Shown: positions 1 through 9,478 of the stretch, piece after piece | How the letters are laid out: each line of letters opens with the position of its first letter | Position numbering within the stretch: position 1 is the stretch's first letter | NCBI RefSeq assembly: GCF_000252165.1 | Contig: NZ_BAET01000031.1 | Location: 62,001-126,000 of the forward strand | Reading direction: 5' to 3' | Source: Glaciecola punicea ACAM 611 | Lineage (GTDB): Bacteria; Pseudomonadota; Gammaproteobacteria; Enterobacterales; Alteromonadaceae | DNA: 64,000 nt | Translations under genes and position numbers: made by a program | The notes under the pieces: model-generated | What the model was told of the DNA's origin: nothing | Database searches by the model: none | The model's input: only the letters and a program-made list of their open reading frames with translations

Positions 1-66
1 GCGACCTAAAAATTAGCTAGTTAGCCAAACTACGCTTATATTGTGAGTCTAGTAATTTAGTATATC

Positions 67-103
67 AAAAAGGAATAAAAATCTGATTTTTATTCCTTTT
101 TTT
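67..103 (+). terminator. Rho-independent terminator
   Basis: A perfect 16-bp inverted repeat (67-82 paired with 86-101) with a 3-base loop (CTG) is followed by a T run to 103. It should end transcription of a gene left of the window. The matching A run at 67-71 means it could also work on the other strand. It lies only 44 bases before the chosen cysG start. Confidence 0.85.
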
Positions 104-147
104 GTTTCTGGTTTATGGCACACTTCTTAGCTATTAAAAGAGGCCAT

Positions 148-1572
148 ATGAAATATTTTCCGATATTTGTTGATGCACAACACATCCACTGCCTAGTGGT
201 AGGCGCAGGAGAAGTGGCTGCGCGTAAATGCGAGCTGCTGTTAAAAACACCGGCCAAAATAACCATTGTGGCGCCTTGGGTAAGCAACACCGTTGAAAAG
301 TTAGCACATTCAGCAAATGTAACGCTTATAAGGCGTGAATATGAGAAAAGCGATTTGGACAACAAACAAATGGTTTTTGTGGCTACTGACAGTGAATCAA
401 CTAACCAGCAAATACATGATCAAGCTCATGCCTTACACATATTGGTAAACGTAGTAGACAATACGCCGCTGTGTAAATTTATTACGCCTTCAATTGTTGA
501 CCGCTCACCTATTATAATCGCCATGTCTAGCGGTGGTGTAGCGCCGGTATTATTGCGCTATTTACGACAAAAACTCGAATCGGTGATACCACATAACATC
601 AAACGACTAGGCACATTTTCAGAAAAATTCAGAAATACGGTTAAAACCTCACTGAGTAGCGTAACCGACAGACGCTATTTTTGGGAAGACGTGCTTGACG
701 GTGATATTGGCGAAAACGTGCTGCAAGGCAATAAACAGCAGGCTGAACAGCAACTCAATAGCGCGCTCGAAAAATATGTCGGCGGTGACAAACCTGCAGG
801 TCAAGTGTACCTAGTTGGCGCCGGGCCCGGCGATCCTGATTTACTCACTTTTAGAGCGCTGCGCTTAATGCAAAAAGCCGATGTGGTAGTTTACGACCGG
901 CTAGTGTCACCAGAAATTTTAGAGCTAGTGCGCCGCGATGCTGAGAAGATTTATGTGGGCAAAGAGCAAAGTAATCACACTATACCTCAGCAAGAAATAA
1001 ACCAGTTGCTTGCCAATTTAGCCAAAAAAGGCAACAGGGTGGTACGTCTAAAAGGTGGCGACCCGTTCGTGTTCGGCCGTGGCGGTGAAGAAATAGAAAC
1101 CTTAATTGAGCAAGGCATTGAGTTTCAAGTGGTTCCGGGTATTACCGCTGCCACGGGTGCTGCAAGCTACGCGGGGATCCCTCTGACGCATAGAGATCAT
1201 GCGCAATCGGTTACTTTTACTACCGGGCACCTGCGCAATAACACCATTAATTTGGACTGGGCCTGCATGGTAAAACCCAACCATACTTTAGTGTTTTATA
1301 TGGGGCTTACCGCCTTGCCTATTATTTGTGAAAAGTTAATAGAATATGGCATGCCTGCTAGCACCCCAATTGGCTTAATTCAAAGCGCCACACGTGTCGA
1401 CCAAAAAGTAGTAACGGGCACACTTATCGACATTATGAGCAATAAGGATACGGCGAGCCTTCAGCCGCCTACCCTCATTATTGTTGGCGGCGTGGTAAGT
1501 TTACATAAAAAGTTAAACTGGTTTGGTGACAAAAGCTTCGACGAAAGCAGCACTCAAAGCACCCACGCCTAA
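148..1572 (+). CDS. cysG: Siroheme synthase CysG (trifunctional)
   Basis: Makes siroheme from uroporphyrinogen III in the cytoplasm by SAM-dependent double methylation, NAD-dependent precorrin-2 oxidation and iron chelation. Siroheme serves sulfite and nitrite reductases. The N-terminal half has the dinucleotide-binding motif VGAGEVAARKCELL near residue 20 and the ferrochelatase stretch ending MSSGGVAPVLLRYLR. The C-terminal half is the methyltransferase, with VYLVGAGPGDPDLLTFRAL near residue 220 and LKGGDPFVFGRGGEE. The product is 474 residues, a normal CysG length. The frame is open from 115, but ATG 148 is preferred because AAAAGAGG lies just upstream and the protein then starts MKYFPIFVDAQ, as the family does. 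It stands alone after a terminator. Confidence 0.95.
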   Translation: MKYFPIFVDAQHIHCLVVGAGEVAARKCELLLKTPAKITIVAPWVSNTVEKLAHSANVTLIRREYEKSDLDNKQMVFVATDSESTNQQIHDQAHALHILVNVVDNTPLCKFITPSIVDRSPIIIAMSSGGVAPVLLRYLRQKLESVIPHNIKRLGTFSEKFRNTVKTSLSSVTDRRYFWEDVLDGDIGENVLQGNKQQAEQQLNSALEKYVGGDKPAGQVYLVGAGPGDPDLLTFRALRLMQKADVVVYDRLVSPEILELVRRDAEKIYVGKEQSNHTIPQQEINQLLANLAKKGNRVVRLKGGDPFVFGRGGEEIETLIEQGIEFQVVPGITAATGAASYAGIPLTHRDHAQSVTFTTGHLRNNTINLDWACMVKPNHTLVFYMGLTALPIICEKLIEYGMPASTPIGLIQSATRVDQKVVTGTLIDIMSNKDTASLQPPTLIIVGGVVSLHKKLNWFGDKSFDESSTQSTHA

Positions 1573-1804
1573 GCCCTGTCATTAAAAACATACTCGTAGG
1601 TAAAAAGGCACTCATAAATGGGTAAACAAATATGCAACCGTTGCCGTTAAGCTAACATAAAGTCTTAATGTCGCTTATTAAAACGGGTGTAAATAGTATT
1701 AGATAAAGAGATAGCGCGCATAATGTAATGAGAAGGCTTGCCAAAGCTAGGCTATACAATTATGGTAATTAACAGATTAAGACCATAACAAGACCACTTT
1801 ATCC

Positions 1805-4800
1805 ATGATTAAACGACAAACCCATAATTTGCTAGCGATATTATTTGGCTTAAGTTGTAGCTTTGCTAGCACTTCTTTATATGCATTTAGCATTAATCCA
1901 AAATTAAGCAATGAGACTCAATTCACAAAAGAATCACTTGAAAAAGATCCACTAAAGCAATGGAATGTTTTAGCACCGCCCATGGACTTGAAAAAAGTTA
2001 ACATCAGCACAGATGAAACCACATGGTCAAGCTTAGACATTTCACCCGATGGCAAACACATGGTATTTGACATGCTAGGCGATATTTTCATTGTGGATGC
2101 GAAAGGCGGTAAGGCTATTGCGCTTACCCAAGACTTTGCGTGGAATATTCAACCCTCCATTAGCCCAGACGGTACTAAAATAGCGTTCATATCAGATAGA
2201 GACGGTTTGTCAAACGCATGGATAATGGATATAAACGGCGCGAACTTAACGCAAGTCACCAAAGAAAAAATCAATCTTATTCACGCGCCCAAGTGGAGCC
2301 CCGATTCACAGTACATAGTGGTCACAAAAGGCATTGTTTCATCGCGTTCAATCCCAGCGGGTGAAATATGGCTATTTCATCATACCGGTGGCACGGGCAT
2401 AGCCATAAAAGAGCGCGAAAACGGCCGAGTAGAACAACAAAATATCGCCGACCCTGCTTTTTCCCCAAACGGCCAATACATTTATTATACCCAAAATATA
2501 AGCCCTGGCTCTCAATTCGCATATAACCGCGACCCATTAACGTCTATCTTTGCAATAGTGCGCTACAATCGTGAAACAGGTACCGAAGAACGCTATATTT
2601 CAGGTACCGGCGGCGCAGTTGTGCCCACACCGTCGCCCGATGGTAAGCACGTCGCATTTATAAGACGCGTAAAAAACAAAACCGTTTTATTCCTCAAAGA
2701 CATTGAAACAGGCCTAGAGGAACCGCTATTTTTTGATTTAGAACGCGACATGCAAGAAGGCTTTGGCTCTGAAGGCTACTTTGCCTATTTTGATTGGACA
2801 CCAAATTCAGAAAATATCGTGTTTTGGACAGGCGGCAAATTCCATTCTATTAATGTGCAAAGCCAAGACCTCACCACCTTAAATGTAGAAGTGGAGACCA
2901 CCATAAGCTATGCAGAATCACTTCGCTTTGAAGTAGATGTTGCCCCCGACAATTTTGACGTGAAAGCGGTGCGCTGGGCGCAGAAATCACCCGATGGGGA
3001 GTCAATTTTATTTCAAGCCTTGGGCAAACTGTATCTACACGATATTAAATCGGGCAAGGCTGAGCGCTTAACTAAGCAAGACGCTAAGCAAGACGATCAT
3101 GACGAATATTATCCGCGCTACTCACACGACGGCAGGCGCATTGTGTACACCACTTGGAACGATGAAACATTAGGCGCAATCAGAGTCGTTTCAGCCCGCG
3201 GTGGCAAGGGTAAAGTCGTTAGCACGAGTCCCGGCCATTACATAGAGCCTAGCTTTTCCACCGACGGCAAAATGATAGCCTATCGCAAAATTACCGGCGG
3301 CTTTTTGCTCAATCCTAAATATTCAAATGATCCTGGTTTATACGTGCTCAACATTGACGAAAAAACCACGAAGCGCGTGTCTAGAAGCGGCTTTGAACCT
3401 CACTTTAGCGGCGACAACACCCGTGTTTACTTTACTGAAAGCGTGTTTGATGCCTACCGAGAAACCCGATTTTCAAGCGTTAATTTGAACGGAAAAGACA
3501 AACAGGTACATTTAAACGGCGACGACAAAGTGAGCGAGTATCGCTTATCCCCTAGCGGTGAATGGGTAGCGTTTGTGCATCAGTTTAAAACCTATGTTGC
3601 ACCTTTTCAAACTAACGGTAAGACCTTTAATATTGCACCTGATATGAGTGCGTTACCGGTTAAGCAACTCTCGGCTCATGCGGGTAATTATATGACATGG
3701 CGAGACGATAATTCTACTGTAGGGTGGTCACATGCAGCCACATACTATGAACGCAGTCTTAACGAAGCCTTTGATTTTGTTGCTGGCGCAAATCTACAAA
3801 GCATGCCTAAGCCGGTCGATAAGGGCTTAAATGTAAGTTTTAGCCAAGCCAGTGATAAGCCAAATACTGTTACCGCTATAGTAGGCGGCAAGCTTGTAAC
3901 CATGCGCGATGTTAACAATCAACAAGAAGTGATTGAGGACTCAGTAGTATTAATTGAAGGGAATCGCATAAGCGCGGTAGGTAAGCAAGGCGATGTAAGT
4001 ATTCCCCAAGGTGCCTTGCTAATTGACGCCACCGGTAAGACAGTTATTCCAGGCTTAGTCGACGCTCACGCACATGGCTCACAGGGCACTGCGCAAATAA
4101 TACCTCAACAAAACTGGGGACAGTATTCTAGCGTGTCTTTTGGTGTAACCACTATTCATGATCCCTCAAACGACACCCGCGAAATAATGGCCGCGGCAGA
4201 ATTACAGCGCGCTGGGCTGCGCGTTGCACCGCGCATATATTCAACCGGCACCATTTTATATGGCGCTGAAGCCTTAGGTTTTAAGGCTGTTATCAATGAC
4301 TATGAAGATGCTTACTTCCACGTAGAACGTTTACGTGATATGGGTACAATTTCAGTCAAAAGCTATAATCAGCCACGCCGCGACCAACGCCAGCAGCTAC
4401 TAGTAGCGGCTGACAAACTGGGCATGATGGTAATGCCAGAAGGCGGTGGTAAATTGCAGCAAAACATGAGCATGATGGTAGACGGCCACACCGGACTTGA
4501 ACACAATATACCCATTGCACGAGGCTATAACGATTTAACCCAGCTGTGGAAAGCCACGCAGTTCAGCTACACGCCTACGTTTGTAGTGTCTTTTGGCGGC
4601 CTAATGGGGGAAGAATACTTTTATGACAAAACTGAGGTGTGGAAAAATGAACGCTTATTACGCTACACTCCCGCATTCTTAATTGACCGACGTGCAATAA
4701 GACGTCCCACCGCGCCTGAAAATCAGTATAACCACATAGAAGTAGCCAAATACGCTAAAGTCCTGCGTGATGAGGGCGTACGCGTCATGATTGGCGCCCA

Positions 4801-5185
4801 CGGACAGCGCGAGGGCTTAGGCGCCCATTGGGAAATGTGGATTATGGCACAAGGCGGATTCACACCCTTTGAAGCCCTACGTGGCGCCACTATAGACGGC
4901 GCTACCCATTTAGGCATGGATAAAGACATTGGCAGTATTGAAGTGGGTAAGCTAGCCGATATGGTAATTATAGACGGTGACGTGCTAAGCGATATCCGAA
5001 GGAGTGAATACGTTAGCCACACAATCCTTAACGGACGAGTGTTTGAAAGTGCCACAATGAATCAAGTGGGCAGCAAAAAACAACGAAAAGAGTTCTTCTT
5101 TGAAAATAACAATACCTTGTTTATGCCCGAGCAAACTTCTACGATGATGGAAGAAAAGTCTCAGCACTTCCACTGGGTACATTAG
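1805..5185 (+). CDS. Exported TolB-like propeller and amidohydrolase fusion protein
   Basis: A 1126-residue predicted periplasmic hydrolase. A signal peptide (residues 1-27, ending SLYA) is followed by many PD40/TolB beta-propeller blades of the type SPDGxxIxF (about 60-640). A C-terminal amidohydrolase domain (about 690-1090) contains the metal-site VDAHAHG and ends IGSIEVGKLADMVIIDGDV. Where many amidohydrolases carry a late metal-binding Asp, this protein reads IGAHGQREGLGAHWE, which I believe is normal for this subfamily. Substrate is unknown; peptides or cyclic amides are possible by family only. No ribosome-binding site is obvious before the ATG. It is monocistronic, with a terminator at 5269-5300. 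Confidence 0.85.
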   Translation: MIKRQTHNLLAILFGLSCSFASTSLYAFSINPKLSNETQFTKESLEKDPLKQWNVLAPPMDLKKVNISTDETTWSSLDISPDGKHMVFDMLGDIFIVDAKGGKAIALTQDFAWNIQPSISPDGTKIAFISDRDGLSNAWIMDINGANLTQVTKEKINLIHAPKWSPDSQYIVVTKGIVSSRSIPAGEIWLFHHTGGTGIAIKERENGRVEQQNIADPAFSPNGQYIYYTQNISPGSQFAYNRDPLTSIFAIVRYNRETGTEERYISGTGGAVVPTPSPDGKHVAFIRRVKNKTVLFLKDIETGLEEPLFFDLERDMQEGFGSEGYFAYFDWTPNSENIVFWTGGKFHSINVQSQDLTTLNVEVETTISYAESLRFEVDVAPDNFDVKAVRWAQKSPDGESILFQALGKLYLHDIKSGKAERLTKQDAKQDDHDEYYPRYSHDGRRIVYTTWNDETLGAIRVVSARGGKGKVVSTSPGHYIEPSFSTDGKMIAYRKITGGFLLNPKYSNDPGLYVLNIDEKTTKRVSRSGFEPHFSGDNTRVYFTESVFDAYRETRFSSVNLNGKDKQVHLNGDDKVSEYRLSPSGEWVAFVHQFKTYVAPFQTNGKTFNIAPDMSALPVKQLSAHAGNYMTWRDDNSTVGWSHAATYYERSLNEAFDFVAGANLQSMPKPVDKGLNVSFSQASDKPNTVTAIVGGKLVTMRDVNNQQEVIEDSVVLIEGNRISAVGKQGDVSIPQGALLIDATGKTVIPGLVDAHAHGSQGTAQIIPQQNWGQYSSVSFGVTTIHDPSNDTREIMAAAELQRAGLRVAPRIYSTGTILYGAEALGFKAVINDYEDAYFHVERLRDMGTISVKSYNQPRRDQRQQLLVAADKLGMMVMPEGGGKLQQNMSMMVDGHTGLEHNIPIARGYNDLTQLWKATQFSYTPTFVVSFGGLMGEEYFYDKTEVWKNERLLRYTPAFLIDRRAIRRPTAPENQYNHIEVAKYAKVLRDEGVRVMIGAHGQREGLGAHWEMWIMAQGGFTPFEALRGATIDGATHLGMDKDIGSIEVGKLADMVIIDGDVLSDIRRSEYVSHTILNGRVFESATMNQVGSKKQRKEFFFENNNTLFMPEQTSTMMEEKSQHFHWVH

Positions 5186-5268
5186 CATTAGGTCCACTAG
5201 CGGTGGGTACGTCATTGAATGTAGTAACACTGTTTTAGCAAGAACGTTTATAAGCTTAACCATACTAG

Positions 5269-5300
5269 AAGCTGGCGCTGTCTTTTTCGCCAGCTTTTTT
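5269..5300 (+). terminator. Rho-independent terminator
   Basis: A 9-bp perfect stem, AAGCTGGCG (5269-5277) with CGCCAGCTT (5288-5296), is followed by a T run. It ends the amidohydrolase transcript and separates it from the secretion operon. Confidence 0.85.
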
Positions 5301-5600
5301 ATGCGTCTGCTTTGTATCCGTCTTTTGCCTCCGCTGGGTTTATATTAGGCGGTTTTGTATGTAGCTGTTTTGTATGTAGCTGATTATCACTAAAACCTAT
5401 CGACTAATGTCATTAAACCAGCACAACCTGCCTCAATGTTCAGCCATAAAATGAAGACTATCTACTTCACAGAACAAAATTAACATACATTTGTCCCATA
5501 TCTGACAGCCATCACGCACCTTATCTCCTAGGCTACAAATTAATCAATGACGGCGATAGCTTGTACACCCTTCGCCGAATAGCTTATGAAAAGGATTTTG
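5301..5600. other. Intergenic region upstream of the secretion operon
   Basis: About 300 bases without a convincing gene. All ATG-started frames are under 20 codons and none has a double-glycine leader. It holds the 15-bp tandem duplication at 5352-5381 and must contain the promoter of the hlyD-like gene, but I see no clear -35/-10 pair. Confidence 0.6.
5352..5381. repeat. 15-bp perfect tandem direct repeat
   Basis: GTTTTGTATGTAGCT occurs twice head to tail (5352-5366 and 5367-5381), about 220 bases before the first gene of the secretion operon. It may be a replication-slippage duplication or a binding site for the LuxR-type protein encoded at the end of the operon. Only the repeat itself is seen. 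Confidence 0.8.
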
Positions 5601-6968
5601 ATGAAGCAACCTACTTCTGCTGAAACGAGCAAACATGAAGACCTAGATAACAGCAAAAATCCCGGTCCCCATCAGCGTCAAAACAAAAAGCCAGCACCTT
5701 CTATGTTTAGGCAAGACGCTATAGATGCAAGCTTTTTACAGCAATACGGTGGTGTATGTATGCTGCCTAAGCTTAGTCAAGTGATGCTGTCTATATGCAG
5801 CCTTACCCTGCTGATAGCCATTGTTATATACCTTAGCACGCAGTCCTTTTTTGAAACCATTAATGTCACTGGCTGGATAAATACTAAAACACCCAATATT
5901 GAAGTACGTAGCCAAGAATCGGCTGGCATTGTAAAGCAAGTATTGGTCAGCAACGGCTCGTTAGTTGAGGCCGGCGAAACTATTGCCATAATTGCCCGCT
6001 CAATGGGACAAGCACTTGGCGATGTCGGCGTTGAAGCTAAGCGCACACTAATTTTACAAGAACAAAGTAATCGCTTGGCTATTTTACAGCAAAATAGCGC
6101 ATCTGCGATGCTTTCACTGCAAGGGCTTGTTTTACGCTATGCCCAAACGGGCGAACAACTGGCCAAAATAGAATACCATCAGCATAAACATCAAATTCAG
6201 CTAGATACTGCTAAACAAAGATGGCAGATGGTAAAAAATTTAGTGGCTCAAGGCTTGATTTCTTTAACGCAGTTAGAGCAAAGCGAAATACAAATGCTGT
6301 CGCTGCATCAACAAGACTTTGAGCTGTTTATGCGCGCTCAAACGATCCAAACAAACCACTATGATTTACGCGAACAGCAGCTCACTAATAAGCAGCAGCA
6401 AACACAAATTGATCACGAAATAAATTTACTCAATATTCAAACCCAGCAGCAATTAGATGCACTGCTAAGCGATACCCAAATTACCGTCACCGCGCCCAGT
6501 AGCGGGCTTGTTGACAACTTGCAAATTGCTGTGGGGAAAAGTGTTTCTTTTGACCAAGTAATCACGCAAATTGCGCCTGTATACCCAAACTACTTTGTAC
6601 AGCTTGCTATTGCTTCGCATCAGGTCGCTTTTTTACAGCTTGACCAGCAGGTGCAGATCAAAGTAGATGGCTTTTCTTATCAAAAATTTGGCAGTTTAAG
6701 CGGTACTGTTTCGCACATATCTGAGCAGGTTATTGCGCCTCAAGACATAGACGGAGTAACGATTAATACCAACCAAGCGCTATATTTAGTCAATGTCGAG
6801 CTTGACTATACACCGCCATTATCTAGCATTGACAGCATATCGCTGCGCTCAGGCATGAGCATAAGTGCCTCGATTAATAAACAAGAAAGCACTATTTTGA
6901 CTTGGCTACTGAAACCCTTATCTGACATTGCTCGCCCTGAATTTACGGCTAAGAACGTAGTCATATGA
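5601..6968 (+). CDS. HlyD-family membrane fusion protein of a type I secretion system
   Basis: Periplasmic adaptor that joins the inner-membrane ABC exporter encoded next to an outer-membrane channel of the TolC kind. It has a cytoplasmic N-terminal tail of about 55 residues, one membrane segment (VMLSICSLTLLIAIVIYL) and the two halves of a lipoyl domain (VRSQESAGIVKQVLV, and near residue 300 VTAPSSGLVDNL). Between these lies a Gln-rich coiled-coil hairpin, and a beta-barrel region follows. ATG 5601 was chosen over ATG 5586 because AAAAGGA lies 5-6 bases before it. The stop overlaps the start of the exporter gene (ATGA), so the two are translationally coupled. No TolC homologue is in the window. 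Confidence 0.88.
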   Translation: MKQPTSAETSKHEDLDNSKNPGPHQRQNKKPAPSMFRQDAIDASFLQQYGGVCMLPKLSQVMLSICSLTLLIAIVIYLSTQSFFETINVTGWINTKTPNIEVRSQESAGIVKQVLVSNGSLVEAGETIAIIARSMGQALGDVGVEAKRTLILQEQSNRLAILQQNSASAMLSLQGLVLRYAQTGEQLAKIEYHQHKHQIQLDTAKQRWQMVKNLVAQGLISLTQLEQSEIQMLSLHQQDFELFMRAQTIQTNHYDLREQQLTNKQQQTQIDHEINLLNIQTQQQLDALLSDTQITVTAPSSGLVDNLQIAVGKSVSFDQVITQIAPVYPNYFVQLAIASHQVAFLQLDQQVQIKVDGFSYQKFGSLSGTVSHISEQVIAPQDIDGVTINTNQALYLVNVELDYTPPLSSIDSISLRSGMSISASINKQESTILTWLLKPLSDIARPEFTAKNVVI

Positions 6969-9184
6969 ACGCCAGTGCCAGTGATAGCGGCAATACTAGC
7001 GCGCAGTGGTTTTCTAAACTACGCTTTACGTGGCCAAGAAGCGTCTCTCTCGTCATGCAAAGTGAAGCAAGTGAGTGCGGCATTGCCTGCTTAAGCATGG
7101 TTAGCTCCTATTTTGGCAAGCATATACTGCTTAGAGAGTTACGCGCCATCATGCCCGCTAGTCAGCAAGGCTTAAGCATGCACCAGCTAATTAACTATGC
7201 ACAAACCTTAGGTATGTCCTGCAGGGCATTAAAACTAGATCTAAAGGAACTAAGTCAACTGCAGCGACCGGCTATTTTACACTGGGATTTTTCGCATTTT
7301 GTGGTGCTCACAAAAGTTAGCAGGCGCTATGTTTACATTAGCGATCCAGCCATTGGAGAACGTAAGCTCAGCTGGTCACAAATTAGTAAGAGCTTCACCG
7401 GCGTTGCCTTGGAGCTAAGGCCAGACCATAAATTTGCGCCTAATGCAAAACCTAACACCTTGTCTTTGTGGGACTTTGCTAAGCCCATACAGGGCATAAA
7501 AAAGCAGCTTGGCTTTTTGTTTGGGCTGTCATTACTGATTCAAGTGTTCGCCTTAGCAGCGCCGTTTTATATGCAAACCGTGGTAGATAAAGTATTAACG
7601 ACTTCGTCACAGTCTCTGCTTTTGGTGCTAGCCTTGGGTTTTGCATTATTGCTAGTCATAGAAAGTGCGACTACTTGGCTGCGCGAAGTCGTCTTGCTAC
7701 GCTTTTCCAACGCGTTTAACTTACATATCTCAAGCAGTGTATTGGCACATTTATTAAGCCTGCCTTTGGCCTATTTTCAAGGCCGTCATATGGGCGATAT
7801 TGTCAGCCGATTTGGCTCACTGCAGCCAGTGCGCGATACCTTAACCCAAGGTTTAGTAACAGCATTAATTGACGGACTGCTGAGCATTGCCACTTTAGTC
7901 GTGATGTTCATGTACTCACCCACGTTGGCCTTTATCGTTATCGCAGTCGTCGTGCTATACAGCCTTGGCCGCTGGGCCTTATTTCATCCCATTAAACAAC
8001 TCAATCAACAAATTTTGCAAAGCGATGCGCAGCAGCAAAGTTTTTTTATGCAGTCTATAAGAGCAGCTCGTACTATAAAACTAGCTAACACAAGCGCCCC
8101 CACCCACGCAAAATGGCTTAACTTTTTAATTAGCAACATTAATCAGCGCATTAAATTGGGGCAGTGGAATATCGGCTTTTCTATTGGCAATAAGGTGCTT
8201 TTTGGCATTGAAAATATTGTCGTGGTTTACGTAGCAGCAACACTGGTGATGGCAAACGAATTTACAATAGGCATGCTTTTTGCGTTTATGAGCTATAAAT
8301 CGCGTTTTGTGGGTTCATCTATTAGCCTAATTGAAATGTGGATAGACTATAAAATATTGAGCGTGCATTTAAACCGTATTGAAGACATTGTGCATCAAGC
8401 TCCCGAGATCCCTAATGATCATCTAAGCGCAATCTCAGCGCATGCACAAGCACAGTTAAGTAAACTACGTGCTGCGAAACAAAGTGGCGCAACTATAAAT
8501 GTTAGCAATATTGGCTTTCGCTATCACAGCAACCAGCCTTGGCTGTTTGAACATTTATCTATTCATATCAATTCTGGCGACTTTATTGCGATTGTGGGCG
8601 CAAGTGGCTGTGGTAAAACCTCACTGTTGAACTGTTTACTGGGCTTAATGGCCACCGACAAAGGCCATATTTCTTTCAATGGTGCAGCATTTTCTCCAAA
8701 AAGCAGAACGCATCAGAGTATTGCCGCCGTCATGCAAGACGATCAGTTACTTAGCGGCAGTGTAATAGAAAATATTTCACAATTTGCTGAAAAAGTCGAC
8801 ATTGGCCGCGTAGTCGAAGTAGCCAAACTTGCTTGTATAGACAGCGATATTATGGCCATGACTATGCAGTATCAAACCTTAATTGGCGACATGGGCGACA
8901 GCTTAAGCGGCGGTCAAAAACAACGTATCTTATTAGCAAGAGCGCTGTATCAACAGCCCGATTTACTGGTGCTAGATGAGGCAACTAGCCACCTAGATCT
9001 TGTAACAGAGGCGCAAATATGTGCCCACCTAAAGACCCTACACACCACTATTGTAATGGTGGCGCATAGACCACACACTATCGCCACCGCCAATAAAGTG
9101 TTCGCGTTATCGAATAATGGTTTAGCCGAAATTAACTATGCCATCGATAATTTACCCCTCATCAATAACCCAACGTCAACCTAA
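6965..9184 (+). CDS. Peptidase-containing ABC exporter (C39 bacteriocin-type)
   Basis: A 739-residue exporter expected to cut the leader off a double-glycine-type peptide and pump the core across the inner membrane. The N-terminal C39 peptidase has all three catalytic residues: Cys38 in EASECGIACLS, His111 in DFSHFVVL and Asp127 in ISDPAIG. Gln32 is the likely oxyanion residue. A six-helix membrane domain (about 170-450) and an ATPase domain follow, with Walker A GASGCGKTS near 545, signature LSGGQKQR, Walker B LLVLDEATSHLD and H-loop VAHRPHT. It follows the HlyD gene with a 4-base overlap and precedes a LuxR-type gene. A complete triad means it should process its cargo, unlike exporters with a degenerate C39 domain. 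Confidence 0.93.
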   Translation: MNASASDSGNTSAQWFSKLRFTWPRSVSLVMQSEASECGIACLSMVSSYFGKHILLRELRAIMPASQQGLSMHQLINYAQTLGMSCRALKLDLKELSQLQRPAILHWDFSHFVVLTKVSRRYVYISDPAIGERKLSWSQISKSFTGVALELRPDHKFAPNAKPNTLSLWDFAKPIQGIKKQLGFLFGLSLLIQVFALAAPFYMQTVVDKVLTTSSQSLLLVLALGFALLLVIESATTWLREVVLLRFSNAFNLHISSSVLAHLLSLPLAYFQGRHMGDIVSRFGSLQPVRDTLTQGLVTALIDGLLSIATLVVMFMYSPTLAFIVIAVVVLYSLGRWALFHPIKQLNQQILQSDAQQQSFFMQSIRAARTIKLANTSAPTHAKWLNFLISNINQRIKLGQWNIGFSIGNKVLFGIENIVVVYVAATLVMANEFTIGMLFAFMSYKSRFVGSSISLIEMWIDYKILSVHLNRIEDIVHQAPEIPNDHLSAISAHAQAQLSKLRAAKQSGATINVSNIGFRYHSNQPWLFEHLSIHINSGDFIAIVGASGCGKTSLLNCLLGLMATDKGHISFNGAAFSPKSRTHQSIAAVMQDDQLLSGSVIENISQFAEKVDIGRVVEVAKLACIDSDIMAMTMQYQTLIGDMGDSLSGGQKQRILLARALYQQPDLLVLDEATSHLDLVTEAQICAHLKTLHTTIVMVAHRPHTIATANKVFALSNNGLAEINYAIDNLPLINNPTST

Positions 9185-9208
9185 ACTACACGTAAAAGGA
9201 AGAGTACT

Positions 9209-9424
9209 ATGCTCAGTAATATAGAAGTATTGTCAATTAGAGAGAAGCAAATTGCATTAAAGATTGTGGATGGTTTGCCCAATAAGTTAATTGCCTGTGA
9301 CCTATTCATAAGCGAGCGCACAGTGAAGTTTCATTGCGCCAATATTTACCGCAAACTCGACATTCGAAATCGCCATGCACTTGTGGCTAGGTACTACCGT
9401 GAACTGCTAAGTAAAAGCGCTTAA
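9209..9424 (+). CDS. LuxR/GerE-type DNA-binding protein without sensor domain
   Basis: A 71-residue protein that is almost only the GerE helix-turn-helix: LSIREKQIALKIVDGL, then NKLIACDLFISERTVKFHCANIYRKL. It has no receiver or autoinducer domain. A strong site (AAGGAAG) lies 8 bases before the ATG. It starts 24 bases after the exporter, so it is probably the third gene of the operon, and it likely regulates the exporter or its peptide substrate. That role is inferred from position. How a protein with no input domain is controlled cannot be told from the sequence; dimerisation with another regulator or control by abundance are options. Confidence 0.82.
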   Translation: MLSNIEVLSIREKQIALKIVDGLPNKLIACDLFISERTVKFHCANIYRKLDIRNRHALVARYYRELLSKSA

Positions 9425-9478
9425 CACGCTATTGCAACATGTTAAAGTCAACACTACCTTGCTGCGGTTTTAACGTTA

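Noticed and set aside
5301-5600. Peptide substrate gene directly upstream of the exporter operon
   Set aside because: All short frames were read; none exceeds about 20 codons or has a double-glycine leader.
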